This document shows, piece after piece, positions 24,001-35,312 of a stretch of DNA of 64,000 nucleotides (within the stretch, counting starts at the first letter, position 1; the number at the start of each line of letters is the position of its first letter). The notes beneath the pieces were generated by a model. The model saw nothing but the letters and a program-made list of their open reading frames with translations. It had not been told where the DNA came from and did not search any database. The position numbers were made by a program, and so were the translations under genes. Origin of the DNA: Plantago major (lineage: Eukaryota > Streptophyta > Magnoliopsida > Lamiales > Plantaginaceae); the NCBI GenBank assembly GCA_026545765.1, contig CM048841.1, positions 66,105,354 through 66,169,353 on the forward strand, read 5' to 3'.

Positions 24001-25532
24001 CTTGGTTAATGCCTCTTGAAGATGCCTTGCACATTTCATATGATGTTTCTCCTGAAAGCCGAAATAAAATTCTTATGACGGGCTTCAGAGATTGTGTGTG
24101 TGTGATTGGTTGGTGCTACATTTTCTCCTGGTGCCTATTACAGCTTCTGTTACAACAGCCGGTAAATGCAATGCCCTTGGTGCTGCTTCTTGTGCAAATT
24201 CTTGCAAGTATTCGATGTTTCTCTGATCAGAACCTGCATCTCAAACGATGGGTTAAGGTACGGTTTTAGACATTCTCATTACTGACCAAATGATATAAAT
24301 TTTCTAACCATTTGGTGGTGAAGCACTTAACTCCCCATGATTTGAGAAAGTACATGACACCCCACATACTCTTACCTTTCCTAAAATACAATAGGCCTCC
24401 CTGGTCCATTTACTGCTGTATATTTTGTGATATTTCAGTGAATGTCAATGTTTTTTTGATAAACAGGTCTGCACACACCTTTTGATTGTCGACCTTGTGT
24501 AATATGTTTTCAGTTGATGGATTTTATCTGATAAAGTAACAAGATTTGACTACTGCTCTTGCTGCACATGTAACCGTATTTTAATTTGTTTTTAAGGTTG
24601 CTTCATTATACTATATTGGAATGGAAGGCCACTTTGGACTTGGTAATACCAATACTCTTGCTACAATCGATGTTGCTGGGGCTTTCATGGTATTAGTTTT
24701 ACTTCAATCTGTTCAACTATATCATTATTTCATGTGTTCTCTTTAACAACTCTCATGCAGTCTAATCTGGAAGGTTTCTGATAATCTCAGGGTGTTTCAA
24801 GCCACTCAACCACAATATCTGGTATATTGATGTTCATTATCACATATGCTTCTCCCATCTTGTCTCTTCTTAGCATGCTGATGGTGATGGATGTCGATGT
24901 GAGTACATCAGCCTCCCTGAAGGTTGATTTCACACATCTGCTAAAGATAAGTGTTGGGTATCCTTGTCTGGTTCCGCTTGGACTTAACTCCATTATTCTC
25001 CTTGCCTATACAATTGTTTTGCTGCTAATGCAACATCATTTGTTCGTCTGGAGCGTCTTTTCTCCCAAGTAAGTCTCAATTTAGTGCAGATTATGTTTAC
25101 ATTTGTGTGTTTTATTTGATATAATATATACTGTATACATATCGAAAAGCCGCTTAATTAATTTTAGTCATGTGCTTGAAAGAGACGAGATAAAGTCCTC
25201 AGAGAAATTGAATTCAGATAGATCATACATCATGTGTGCCTGTGATTAATCACATTGAGAATCTTCATAAATAATCATGTCATGTTTTTTTGCCACTTTT
25301 TCTTCCTGCATGAATACAAATTAGCCAAAGAACTGAAGAAGTAAGTTTAAAGAGAAGTATACAGACAATAGAGAAATGTTTACTGGCAATTAATTGATTG
25401 CCGTTCTTGACCAGGTATCTGTATGTTTGTGCCACAACGGCATGTGTCTACATTGGCGTGTCCATCGTGGGTTTGACTGCAGCTTACACAAGCATGGTAT
25501 TCTCCGTACGCATGAAGTTGAAGGGCAGCTGA
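18049..25532 (+). CDS. PIGG: GPI ethanolamine phosphate transferase 2 (PIG-G/GPI7)
   Basis: Endoplasmic-reticulum membrane enzyme that adds ethanolamine phosphate to the second mannose of GPI anchors. Seventeen exons, 2895 nt, 964 aa: 18049-18215, 18340-18436, 18564-18608, 18709-18876, 18963-19047, 19131-19237, 19939-20019, 20881-20933, 21039-21138, 21756-21893, 22026-22122, 22515-22707, 23078-23171, 23277-24257, 24597-24689, 24791-25068, 25415-25532. One N-terminal membrane segment (~23-46) is followed by a lumenal alkaline-phosphatase-fold domain with the metal and nucleophile sites VIDG (Asp106), TMPR (Thr154), LDHVGH (Asp258, His259, His262) and SDHG...GGNHGG (Asp306, His307, His315). Residues after ~475 are many hydrophobic membrane spans; the C-terminus is MKLKGS. 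The length fits plant homologues. The exon ending at 20933 uses a GC donor. Complete and apparently functional. The neighbouring genes are unrelated. Confidence 0.93.
19238..19938 (+). other. PIGG intron 6
   Basis: 701-bp intron with no element or frame recognised; the longest AT-rich gap in the first half of the gene. Introns at 20020-20880 and 21139-21755 are similar: no TIR pair and no conserved open frame seen. Confidence 0.6.
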
Positions 25533-25985
25533 TGAATCGATTGACCCCAGTTTGTGTTGAGTACATCAGAGCACATGAAGTGCACAAGTTTTGCAAGTAG
25601 GATTGGAGAATAGTGTTGTTGTAACAATAGAAACAAATTATGCATTTTGTGCAATGCAATAATTAGAAAAGACCGTTGTATTGGAAAACTTGCTTGAGAT
25701 GTTGAACTTACTAGACCACGTTGAGTACTATGTTGGTGGGATCGAAGTCACGATATAGTGTTTGTTTCACAACAATTTATTTAAGGGTTCTTTAACCTTC
25801 ACCCTTTTAACCTTTAAAGATATGTTAATGTAATGACTCGCATTTTTCACTACCCCAAAATTGGTTATTTGTGATAAATGCTCCTAAAAAATTTCATGCG
25901 TGCAACTTGCCTTGTTCTCTAAATTTAAACTTTTGTGCTATTTGCAATGATATTTCAAATTCAATAAGATTTACGCCTTATAAAC
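25533..25985 (+). other. PIGG 3' UTR and intergenic DNA
   Basis: Sequence after the PIGG stop. The first ~130 bp are a plausible 3' UTR with AATAATTAG-type A-rich signals near 25658. Nothing else was recognised before the Stowaway-like element. Confidence 0.5.
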
Positions 25986-25987
25986 TA

Positions 25988-26233
25988 CTCCCTCCATTTC
26001 ATAAAAATGTTACATTTTACTATTCTGCGGTCAACTGTCTCCGCGTTTGACCACAATTTACTCTTAAACGATATTAATAAATAAATTATTAAATTTATAT
26101 AATGAAAATTTAGTAATTAAATTTTTATTATATAATTTTATTACATTATTTACTATTATCGTTTATGAGTAATTATATAAACTCAAGACAATGACGATCA
26201 AAGCCAAAATGTAACACTTTCCAAAATGGAGAT
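25988..26233. mobile_element. Stowaway-like MITE, right end decayed
   Basis: Left end CTCCCTCCATTTCATAAAAA then TGTTACATTTT, preceded by TA. Right end AAAATGTAACACTTTCC then AAAATGGAG, where the terminal GGGAGTA has been lost. The interior includes the paired blocks GTTTGACCAC and GACGATCAAAG. About 245 bp. Confidence 0.7.
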
Positions 26234-26317
26234 TTATCAAAATTTCAAGAAGAGAATTGTACTATCAAATTCAAAATTTTAAGGGGGAATATCACACACA
26301 TACAAACTCTATGTGAT

Positions 26318-26993
26318 TAGGGGTGTGCAAAAAAAACGTCCGCCTCTTACCTGCATCTGCCAAATATTTTTGTTGAAAAAAATCAACGAGTTAAATTTTT
26401 TTAACCCGTCATTAGTGGGTGGGTGGTGGGTTGGACGCGTGCAAACCGCGATCCACCCGCCACTGTGCATGTAAAATAAATAAATATATGTAAATCTATG
26501 AATATGTGTAATTCATCACTCATTAACAGAACCGGTATGCATCCATTAGTTTAACTATGGAATCCAAGCTTTTCTCCAGTTTTATAAAATTTGCAGTAAC
26601 ATGTTAGCTAGTGTTTTGAACTATTACGAATTCCATTAGTTTGATATTTGTGTACATTATTTTAAGTAAGTCATGATCTCGTAAACATTGTTTGATGTGA
26701 TGTTTTCTTATGTTGAATGGTTGTGATATTTGTATACGTTAAACTCGAGCATTCCTTATGCTCCTGTAAACCTCGTTCCTTTTTAATATATATTCTTTAT
26801 CGTTTCAATCTTAGTTGTGTATTAATTCACCCGCCAGTCCGCCCGCCAATTCACCTGTCATTATTATCACCCAAACCGCCGCAGGTTGAAAAATTATTCC
26901 ACCCGTCGCGGGTTGAAAAATAACCACCCGCCATAGGCGGGTTGGTTTGATTTTTGGTAAATATACGCTAATACCCGTCCGTGCTCAGCCCTA
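26318..26993. mobile_element. hAT-type MITE, 676 bp, perfect 8-bp TSD
   Basis: Ends TAGGGGTGTGCA and TGCTCAGCCCTA, flanked by TATGTGAT at 26310-26317 and 26994-27001. Subterminal GTGGGTGGGTGG and CCGCCATAGGCGGGTTGG blocks are GC-rich against an AT-rich interior. No transposase. Similar in size and ends to the elements at 16858-17561 and 37654-38198. Confidence 0.88.
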
Positions 26994-27001
26994 TATGTGA
27001 T

Positions 27002-27405
27002 GATGCAAAAATCTGATCAAGTAATAAATTATCCCCTAAACTTTGGTTGAGGCCTTCTAACTCTGGACACATTTATAGGTGATGCAAGGGGCAAGATCTA
27101 ATTGTGTCAGAAATGTTGTCGTCTTGTCCCTTGGGGGTGCGAGAGTGGGAATTTCCAAAGCCATTCGTCCATATGTGACCTCTGAGTCTCGAATTATACG
27201 AAAGTTCTTTTCCAGTTATGGTAATAGAGTGCTATGGACGTCTTTGACCTGGAGGGATACCCTTATGGAAATAGTCTATCCGGACTGGTTTAGTGATGCT
27301 CCTATGCTCTTAGAGTCTTGAAACGTTCTTATAAGAATATGTCACTTTACTCCATATCACTAGAGAATCAAATTACACCGGATATGAAAAAGAAAAACAT
27401 GAGAG
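27002..27405. other. Unassigned stretch
   Basis: Less AT-rich than its surroundings (27079-27320 is an open frame of 80 residues on +), but the translated text has no recognised domain and no splice partners. Possibly a piece of an old retroelement; nothing firm can be said. Confidence 0.4.
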
Positions 27406-28843
27406 AACAAATCAAGGGCGATTCTAAAGTCCGACTCCAATTGTACGGCTTAATGTACACCCATATCAGTTGTACTAATGTACAACCGTTAGATCGTTTG
27501 TACAAATATTATTTTAAGTTGTAATTAATCCTAACCGTCCATTGGACTTGTATATTTTACAATGACAATTTTCGTAAATATATATTCAAAATCGGATTGT
27601 AATGTCCAGTACATATCTTAAATTAATATTATAATTACAAAAAAAAAATATTATAACTAAGTTACGAATCAATTGTTCTTCCTCGATAAAAATTTACCCA
27701 CCAAGAACCCTAATTGTTCAATTCTTCAAATTAATTTCTGCAATTTATGTTAGTGTATGAGATTTCGAATGACGTTTGCTCGCAGATATATCATGAGAAC
27801 AACCAATAAATCATTACTTGAGATTGTTAATTGCATAATCAGGAAATCTATCGCCGATCAATTAGAAAATTCAAAATAAAAGAGGATTAAGATTGAACAT
27901 GCTTTTTAAGTCCTCATCTTCTTGTGTCGTAATTCACTGATAGTTAATAAGTATAACTTGATAGTTTTGCCTGAATGCTTCCGTCTGAAATCGTGATGAA
28001 CAAAATTGATTTCCTGCTAATTTTGAAGGACTAACAATTAGGTTTTTTTGGGAGATAATTTTTTATTTGTAAATTGTTATGTTCACTTTAATATAATATT
28101 AATATATATATATATGATAAAAATGATGATCAAGATGGAAGGAGAGCTATGCCACGTATGCAAAACTCCTAGGTGGCAAATTCTAGTAAAAAACAATTCA
28201 TTTATAAATCACTAATATTTGAGTCATCCGGTCAACATAAATTTGAATTTGTTTTCCTTCTTCTATTTAATCATCCACGTGAAGTCAACATAAATTTCAA
28301 ATAAGTTGTTTTAAATCTTCCCTATTTTTATGGGAAAAGTATTCTAATTATAGTTAAAATACATAAATTACTTTATTGTTACGGAAAAAGTCCTCCCCAC
28401 ATCCACCGGCGTCTACATACGTTTGTTACGGAACAAGTCATCTTACTCATTCTCATTTAATTTGTTACGGAATATCTTAATTGGTTTATAACTTCCCTAT
28501 TTATATGAAATCTAAACAATATTGATCAAATATGAAATCTACTTCCAACAACTAACAATATTTATCTAGAATGAAATAACCAAATAAATAGGGATTTACT
28601 AATGAACAAACCTACTTCAGTAGTATCTTAACAACAAAACCAAAAATTTAGGAAGAAAATTTGAATTGCCACGTTACAACAACTCAAAAATCAGCAGTAT
28701 ATATCACGTCCGGATTTACTAATCACAAGCCAATTTTCGAATTCGGGTATCCCCTCATCTCATCCAGTCTGTTCCATTCGATCCACGTCTTTCAGTCTTC
28801 AGTTATATATGTGTCTGCATTCGTTTGTGCAAACTAATAAATA

Positions 28844-29663
28844 ATGAAGGGAAAAAGGAAGATATCATCATGTTCATATTTCCCATTACACTTGAAACTC
28901 AATATGGAGATGCTCATCAACATTATGGAGAGAGTTGCTATCGATTCACCCACTTCATGGGCAAATGCAAGCAATAGGTTTTCTAACCTTTGTTTTACGT
29001 TGCCTAATTACATTTTCAAATTAATTAGTCTAACAGTGTTTGTCTATTTCAGTTGTCCGTTGTTCAACAAGATATGTAACGCTCTAAGCGTGTTGCGGAT
29101 TTTACCCCTCGACGCCCATTTCAAATTCCAGAATCGATGCTCTATAGACTTACAAATGCAAAGAACCCCGAAGCAGTATTTAGGAATTCATTGGTTAGAC
29201 AAACTTTTTATTTATTTGTTGACTGAATTGACGTCGTATTTGCTAAACAGTTTCTCCAATGTTCAATCCAGGTCCAATACTTCGAATATGGTGCATATTG
29301 TCTAATGGAAATGGCCATAATATGCAAGGATCCAGAAACACTATATTGTTTGAACTACATCAAAATATTTAGTAGTAGTGTTAATATTCGCAATGAAGGA
29401 CTTGAAGGTTTAGCGAAAATGAAGGACGATAAAGAAGGTGTATCATTCGTGGCTTCATGTCGTGGGTCTTTACAGTTATGACTTTCAAAGATGAAACTCA
29501 AGAATCCATAATATATGTTGGTTCCACCTTTTTGTAAGAAAAGGTTATTAAACTACAACATGCACATTAAGGAGACGTGGATCCCGTTCAAGTACAATCT
29601 TTGTCACGAATGCGTCGATGACCTAGAAGTTGCATATATGAGAACCTATCAACAATATTTCTA
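28844..29663 (+). pseudogene. F-box-like gene relic (At2g35280/At1g67623 type)
   Basis: Starts MKGKRKISSCSYFPLHLKLN, then EMLINIMERVA, matching the N-terminal F-box pattern of a plant family of F-box proteins with a Sel1/TPR-like middle. A probable intron ends at 29052; the next segment gives CPLFNKICNA (F-box tail), then, in the +1 frame, SKRVADFTPRRPF and LTNAKNPEAVFRNSLV, the family's 'NPEALYRQGVV' block. After another acceptor at ~29271 comes VQYFEYGAYCLMEMA ... NEGLEGLAKM, and at 29522-29663 a Cys/His tail (NLCHECVDDLE). At least one frameshift (near 29085) and a stop near 29481 separate these pieces, so it is a pseudogene. It lies inside the Mutator-like element at 27416-32121, suggesting gene capture. 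The family assignment rests on remembered pattern. Confidence 0.6.
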
Positions 29664-29807
29664 ATGTATTTCATTTCAAATTGTAGTTAATAAAACTTTA
29701 TTCAATAAAATATTCAAGTGCCCGCACTATATATTATTTACAATATTCTTTTATAACACAATGTATGTCATAGATAATCAAGTGACCATCCATTAATCAC
29801 ATATCCT

Positions 29808-30119
29808 ATTTTGTTGGACTCCTTAACCACCGTAACACTTTGTTAATTCATATTAAATGGATATCTTCTATTAAGTATCGAGAACAATTGGACTAAGTTG
29901 GTGTCTATCTCACTTTACGATTCCTATTGTTGGTGTCTAAGTGTATGCGTTTATTGTTTTGGTCCAACCATATTAAACATATGAGTCCAATAACGGTGAC
30001 ATTAGTACACAACATGAGTCCATACTGACTATCATTTTGTTGGACTCCTTAACCACCGTAACACTTTGTTAATCCATATTAAATGGATATCTTGGTTTGA
30101 TGAATCGAGAACAATTAGA
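29808..30119. repeat. Direct repeat pair, ~88 bp
   Basis: The block beginning TTTTGTTGGACTCCTTAACC and running through CCGTAACACTTTGTTAAT, CATATTAAATGGATATCTT and GAGAACAATT occurs at about 29808-29895 and again at about 30032-30119, with a few differences. The copies lie between the F-box relic and the Helitron helicase relic. Confidence 0.75.
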
Positions 30120-30423
30120 CTAATTCGGAACAAATATTTGAAATGCTGCGTGTAATACGGTGGAGTATGATACGGTGTAAAGGTAGAATGTTGATGAGAA
30201 TAAATATAAGAGAATACGGTGTACACTATATTGTTTGAACACATATTTGAGGAAACAAGTGTAATACGGAGTTTGTTATGATCTCAATCTCCTATTTTGT
30301 AGGAATCTTTAACTGCCTACACACTTGGTTAAACAAAGAGAGACGGTCCGTTCAATCTTGAACTGCCGTCCGTAATTCACGTGAATCAGATAAAATGACG
30401 ATTTAGCCTCTCTTCTTCTTCCA

Positions 30424-31917
30424 GGTGGTTGCACAGCCCATTCTAGATTCAGTATTCCACTTCAGGTAGATGAGACTATCATGTGTAGTAGAATTACACA
30501 CAGGCGAACTATGATCGCTTAAAAATACAAAGTTGATCATTTGGGATGAAGCACCCATGACCAATAAGTTCTGCTTTGAGGCCCTTGATCGCAGCCTAAG
30601 TGATATGATGAGAGGTCCTGATGGAAGGGAGTTGAACAAGCCGTTTGGTGGATTGGTTGTCGTATTTGGTGGGGATTTCAGACAAATCTTACCCGTCATA
30701 CCAAAGGGTAGTACACAGGATATAGTACACGCCGCTCTTTGCTCATCTAAAAGGCTTTGGAGTTCATGTCGTGTACTTAAACTCACAAAGAACATGCGAC
30801 TGTAGGTATCATACTTCCCATCATAATTATTTTTGTGTTTATTCTAATTTATGCAGATAAACATGTATAGTATTTATTTTGTTGCATGGGTGTTGACTTC
30901 ATGATATTTGTAATCAGGCTGGCACGTCACCTACTGAGAAAGAAACAATCAAAGATTTTGCTGAATGGTTGTTGAAAGTTGGAGATGGTGAAGTTGGTGG
31001 TGAAAATGATGGTGAGGTAGATTTCAAACTACCTGAAGACATTTTGATACGTTCTAATGGTGAGCAAATTGACGCAATCGTTAAGAGCACGTATCCGAGC
31101 TTATTATCTCATATTGGTGATGGGAGGTACTTCCAGGATAGAGCTATTCTTGCTCCTACTAATGAGATAGTACAGGAGGTTAATGATTACCTCATGTCCA
31201 TGTTACCTGGAGATGTTGTTGAGTTCGAGAATTCAGATTCCATATGTCCAGACGAAGATGATATTGTAAATAGAGAAGATGTTTACTCCGTTGAGTTTCT
31301 AAACACTATTAAGGCATCTAGAATACCAAATCATATTATTCGATTGAAGATTGGCACTCCTGTTATGCTCCTCAGGAATATTGACCAATCAGAAGAGTTG
31401 TGTAATGGAACCAGATTGATTGTCACTGCAATTGGGAAACATGTTCTTGAGGCGAAGACTATACATGGAAAGAATGCCGGAAAGAAGGTGTTCATACCTC
31501 GAATGGTACTAACACCTTCCGATCTTACTAAGTTTCCTATTAGATTCCAAAGGAGACAATTTCCTATCTCGATATGCAATGACAATCAACAAGAGCCAGG
31601 GACAATCACTATCTCATATTGGACTCTATCTTCCAAATCCTGTGTTCAGTCATGGTCAGCTATATTTATAATCATTAGATATTAATTTATTTGCTTTCAT
31701 TTATTAACTAATCTTCCATATGTTGTTTTGCAGTGGACGACTTCTCTTCTCGATGCAGACTGGAATTACTAAAGTTGATTGTTTCTTGATATTATACAGA
31801 GTATCGAATTTTAGATTGTTTCTATTTATTTGACTTTTGAATTATAATTATGCCATCCTACCTTGAATCTGGAGAATAAGTTAACTATGTCGTGGCATCG
31901 CCACGGGTTAGAACTAG
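30424..31917 (+). mobile_element. Helitron remnant: PIF1-like helicase and 3' terminus
   Basis: Decayed Helitron on the + strand. 30424-30530 encodes GCTAHSRFSIPLQVDE, the conserved helicase stretch before motif II. 30533 onward gives LIIWDEAPMTNKF (Walker B, DEAPM), then GGDFRQILPV (motif III). After an intron, 30969-31570 gives PSLLSHIGDG, RAILAPTNE, VEFLNTIKAS and RLKIGTPVMLLRNID. At ~31572 a +1 shift leads into the motif V/VI region (INKSQGQSL, then HGQL). The 3' end has the hairpin CGTGGCATCGCCACG at 31891-31905, then CTAG at 31914-31917 followed by T, the classic Helitron terminus. Walker A and the Rep domain are missing upstream, so it is 5' truncated and dead. Confidence 0.85.
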
Positions 31918-32223
31918 TTTAAAGTTATATACCTGACATTACAATCCCATTTGCATAGTTAAATTTACAAAAATTGCCATTGTAAAATTTACAAGTTCCA
32001 TGAACGGTCAGGATTAACTACAAGTTAAAATTATATTTATACATATAATCTAACGGTTGTGGCTTAATACAACTTGAATGGGTGTATGCTAACCCATTAC
32101 AATCGTAGTAGGACCTTGGCCAACAAATCAAATACATGCAAGCTCAAAAACATTTTGACCTAAGGAGAGGTTACCTCAAAATAATATCACGATTTCCTAC
32201 CAATTTCAAACGGACGGCCCATA

Positions 32224-33839
32224 AGTGCCCGTTTGGTTTGAGGGGTTTTTGGGGGGTTTTTTGTCCGAATACCCTTAATAATTCAGTTTGGTTGCTTTTC
32301 TGTCGGCCCGAAAAAATGGATTATTTGGAATAATCCAATTTCTCTAGCCCGCCTTAAGCCCTTAAATTTGTACATGAATAATCCAATTTCAAATACCTTC
32401 TATGAGGAGGTATTTACTTTTGGATTATCTTCTTTTTCGTGAAATGTCTAATTTTGTACAAACTTTCCATCAATTACTAAATATATCATCCCAATCCAAG
32501 AACACCAATCTATTCACATTAATGATTCCTAATTTCCACCTTCCATTTCTTCTTTTATATTTCCCTAGTTTTGCACTCTTTCTTTTTCATTTTTTCCGTT
32601 TCCTGGTTTCCACCTTCCTTTTTTTTTTCCAATGGTTTCCTAGTTTTGCACCCTTTCTTTTCATTTTGTACCCCTGTAATATTTATTTCTCTTTTCTACT
32701 CATTTACTCATTAGACCTTTTATACTTTTATTTTTTGGCGTATCTTATGTATTTACATCAAAATTAATTTTGTTTGTTTAATAGTATAACCAACTTTTTT
32801 ATAAGAATGATTAAACAAAACAATACTAATAATTAAAAAAATTGGTTAGCGTTGCTTATGAGAATAACGATGATAACTTAGAGTTGTCGGTTCAAGAACG
32901 TTTTTTCTTCATCATTTTTTGAAAAAATATTCTAGCATATTAAATATGTACAAATTTTGACAGAATATAGGCGGAGTATATATGTGTTTTGAATACAAAA
33001 TATGCATCGTTAATTACATATATGTGATTTTTTTTTTACTTTATATATTATAAAAACAACATTTATATAATTAAAAGTTTGAGTTTTTATTTGTGCCCTA
33101 CCTGACCTAAAATCCTGGCTCCGTCACTGACTTTGGCATTTTACATGCTTTACACTTTTATGTTTAAAATGTAGGAAAATTTATGTTTAGATGGGATGAT
33201 AAACATATGCGATGTCGATTACAATCGCCAAAAATAATTATTCTACGCATGTGATGAAAAATATGGGATTATAAATTTCACTCATATGAAATATCGATCT
33301 TATAAGGAAACATGTATTTCGTTAAGATAATTATTACACAGATTATAAACAATATCTATAAACTAAATTTTAATGGTCAAGTCATATAAACTCAAAATCG
33401 ATGCTAAAGTTATCAACAATGGCAATGTAACTATGGATGTAATAATTTCAAAGATTTTCGGATAATTTTGTATGCGAAATTCATATGATCAAAATTTCAG
33501 AATTTTCCGATTAAACACGAGAAGGTGGTAAAAATTTGCTCCCCTAAAATTATGTTCACATGTAATTTTCACTAAATCAAATTGAAAATCAAACGCGATT
33601 TTATACAATAAGTGGGAAAGTATAGAGGTATATCAGTAATTCCACTTTGATTTATCCTACCGAATAATCCAAAATCAATTCAGAACCAAACTGGATTTTA
33701 TTGAAAATAGTTCAATTCGTAGATTCCAACCAAACAAGATTTTTAGGCGAAAACCTCCAAACATAATCCAATTCCTTAAATGGGCCGAATAATCCAGTTT
33801 TGCAAAATGAAATACCCTTTTTCAAACCAAACGGGCACT
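32224..33839. mobile_element. Non-autonomous TIR element, 1.6 kb
   Basis: Ends AGTGCCCGTTTGGTTTGA and TCAAACCAAACGGGCACT are perfect inverted repeats. Subterminal regions on both sides carry GGATTATT / AATAATCC repeats, a pattern of non-autonomous DNA transposons. No target duplication was readable, so the superfamily is open. The interior is T-rich without transposase. The right end is about 60 bp from the probable leader of the RPP38-like gene. Confidence 0.7.
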
Positions 33840-33879
33840 GAAGAGTTGAGTTCTTACAGCAGAAAAACCCAAAGTAACT

Positions 33880-34024
33880 TGGGCTAACGACTAACCCTAT
33901 CAAAGAAGGGAAATCCGAAATCGATCGAGCTCTCTCTGTTAACAAAACTCGAAATCCTAATAGTTTCTTTTCGGGGGAGAAAGAAGCTCATAGCTTGCGG
34001 TCTATACTCTACCGGACCGGAGAA
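33880..34024 (+). other. Leader exon of RPP38-like gene
   Basis: CT- and GA-rich leader-like sequence ending CCGGACCGGAGAAG before GTAAA at 34025. The matching acceptor TCTATAG ends at 35294, 18 bp before the start codon, so a ~1.27-kb intron in the 5' UTR is inferred. The exact transcription start is not determinable. Confidence 0.6.
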
Positions 34025-35294
34025 GGTAAAAAAAACTCTACACTCTTTAGCTTTTCTTATTTTGTTGCTGTTAGTTATGTACTTGTTCTTGAACAATTCA
34101 ATTCTCTCGTCTTTTTTATTATAATATGTATTGTTCATGCCAATTCAGATTGATTTTATTCGTTTTCCCTTTCTATAATCTGTATGTATTCACACTATTT
34201 TAGACCATATAGAAAATTCGATTGGCCTTAGTTTGTAATACCAAGAATTTGAGAATTAGATTGAATTTTGTTTCAATTGTCAGCATAATGGATGATTCTT
34301 TCAATGGGAGTGAGTGTTTCATTTATGTCTATGATGATTTTCGTATTCGATCCTTTTCTACATACACATTCCTAGACGTTTAATACTTGGCGATGACACC
34401 GATATAGTGAATGAAACTGGCATCTGTTTCCGGGATCAGCTCATTGACACCTTTGCTACCGTATTACATCTTGGATGGCTCCAGTTACCACACACTGCAC
34501 CTTTGCAATGTCTTTGCATCTTGTGTTAAACGTGCATTGCACCATATTTCAAAGGTGTTGCGGTAGTTTGCCCATCAATTTTAAGGAACTTAAATGTGTA
34601 GATCAGATTCTTGCATCACTGCACCATCAATTTTCTAAAGGCTTGAATCCTTAACTAAAGTCGAGAAAGGCTCAGATGAGAGAAACGGAGCCATCTAAAG
34701 AATGAAAAACTGACATCATTCTACTTCCGGTTTTTGGATCCAAAACCTCCATGAGGTTTCAGTGCACTAATGAGAACTTCATAAATTGCCAGATGCAATG
34801 AACATGCTTTTAGGTTGTGAAGCCCAACTTTTATCTAACTTGCTTTCACTTGCAATTATAGTATTAAGCTGTTTGCAGTGTGATAGTTTAGGCTTATAAA
34901 GAACTACTAGCATGTTTATTCTACATGGTGTTGACTAGTGTTGCAAAGACATAAAAATTATTAATTAAAAAAAAAAAACAGAAGCAATTGTTTTGCTTTT
35001 CTCATTTTCTGTATCCTGATATTGCTATGCCTATTGATATAGAATCTCCACTCTTAACCGTTTTTAACAACTAGCTAAAGCTTTTTACCATTGGTTATAT
35101 TGCTATCTGCTAGAATTAGCTCATGTTTTAGATTGTTTCATGTAAATGATTGATTATGTTGGTTTTGCTTTTCTAATCAGATAGAATTCCTGAATTTGAG
35201 AGTATTAGGGTAAATGTAAAATATGAGTGTGTTTAATGTTTAATATAAACTTTATGCTCATCTCATTTTCTGATCCTCGTTGCTTTGTCTATAG
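34025..35294 (+). other. 5' UTR intron of RPP38-like gene
   Basis: AT-rich intron with an A run near 34970; no element, array or conserved frame recognised. Long introns in the leader are common in plant housekeeping genes and often raise expression, which is an inference here. Confidence 0.55.
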
Positions 35295-35312
35295 AGTCAG
35301 AAGTCGAAAAAA

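Larger units (their letters stand above)
27416..32121. mobile_element. Mutator-like element with long TIRs and captured cargo
   Basis: 4.7 kb bounded by long inverted repeats at 27416-27625 and 31918-32121 that align end to end, including CCGTTAGAT, TTAATCCTAACCGTCCAT versus TTAATCCTGACCGTTCAT, and TTTTACAATGACAATTTT versus TTTTACAATGGCAATTTT (right copy read on minus). The direct repeat AACAAATCAA flanks both outer ends (27406-27415, 32122-32131); nine of these ten bases fit the Mutator duplication size. The interior holds no MURA-type transposase but does hold an F-box-like pseudogene (28844-29663) and a Helitron helicase remnant (30424-31917), so it is non-autonomous and resembles a Pack-MULE. 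The Helitron 3' end abuts the inner edge of the right TIR, suggesting it landed inside the element. Confidence 0.8.

Noticed and set aside
23510-24019. Open frames overlapping PIGG in other frames and strand
   Set aside because: They lie in the large coding exon 23277-24257, whose own frame matches the family; the others are shadows.
27079-27321. 80-residue frame as a gene
   Set aside because: No domain, splice partner or leader; left as unassigned sequence.
28081-28115. AT microsatellite as an origin or regulatory site
   Set aside because: Simple (TA)n run in AT-rich DNA; no other support.
30403-30795. 130-residue minus-strand frame
   Set aside because: Antisense shadow of the + strand Helitron helicase.
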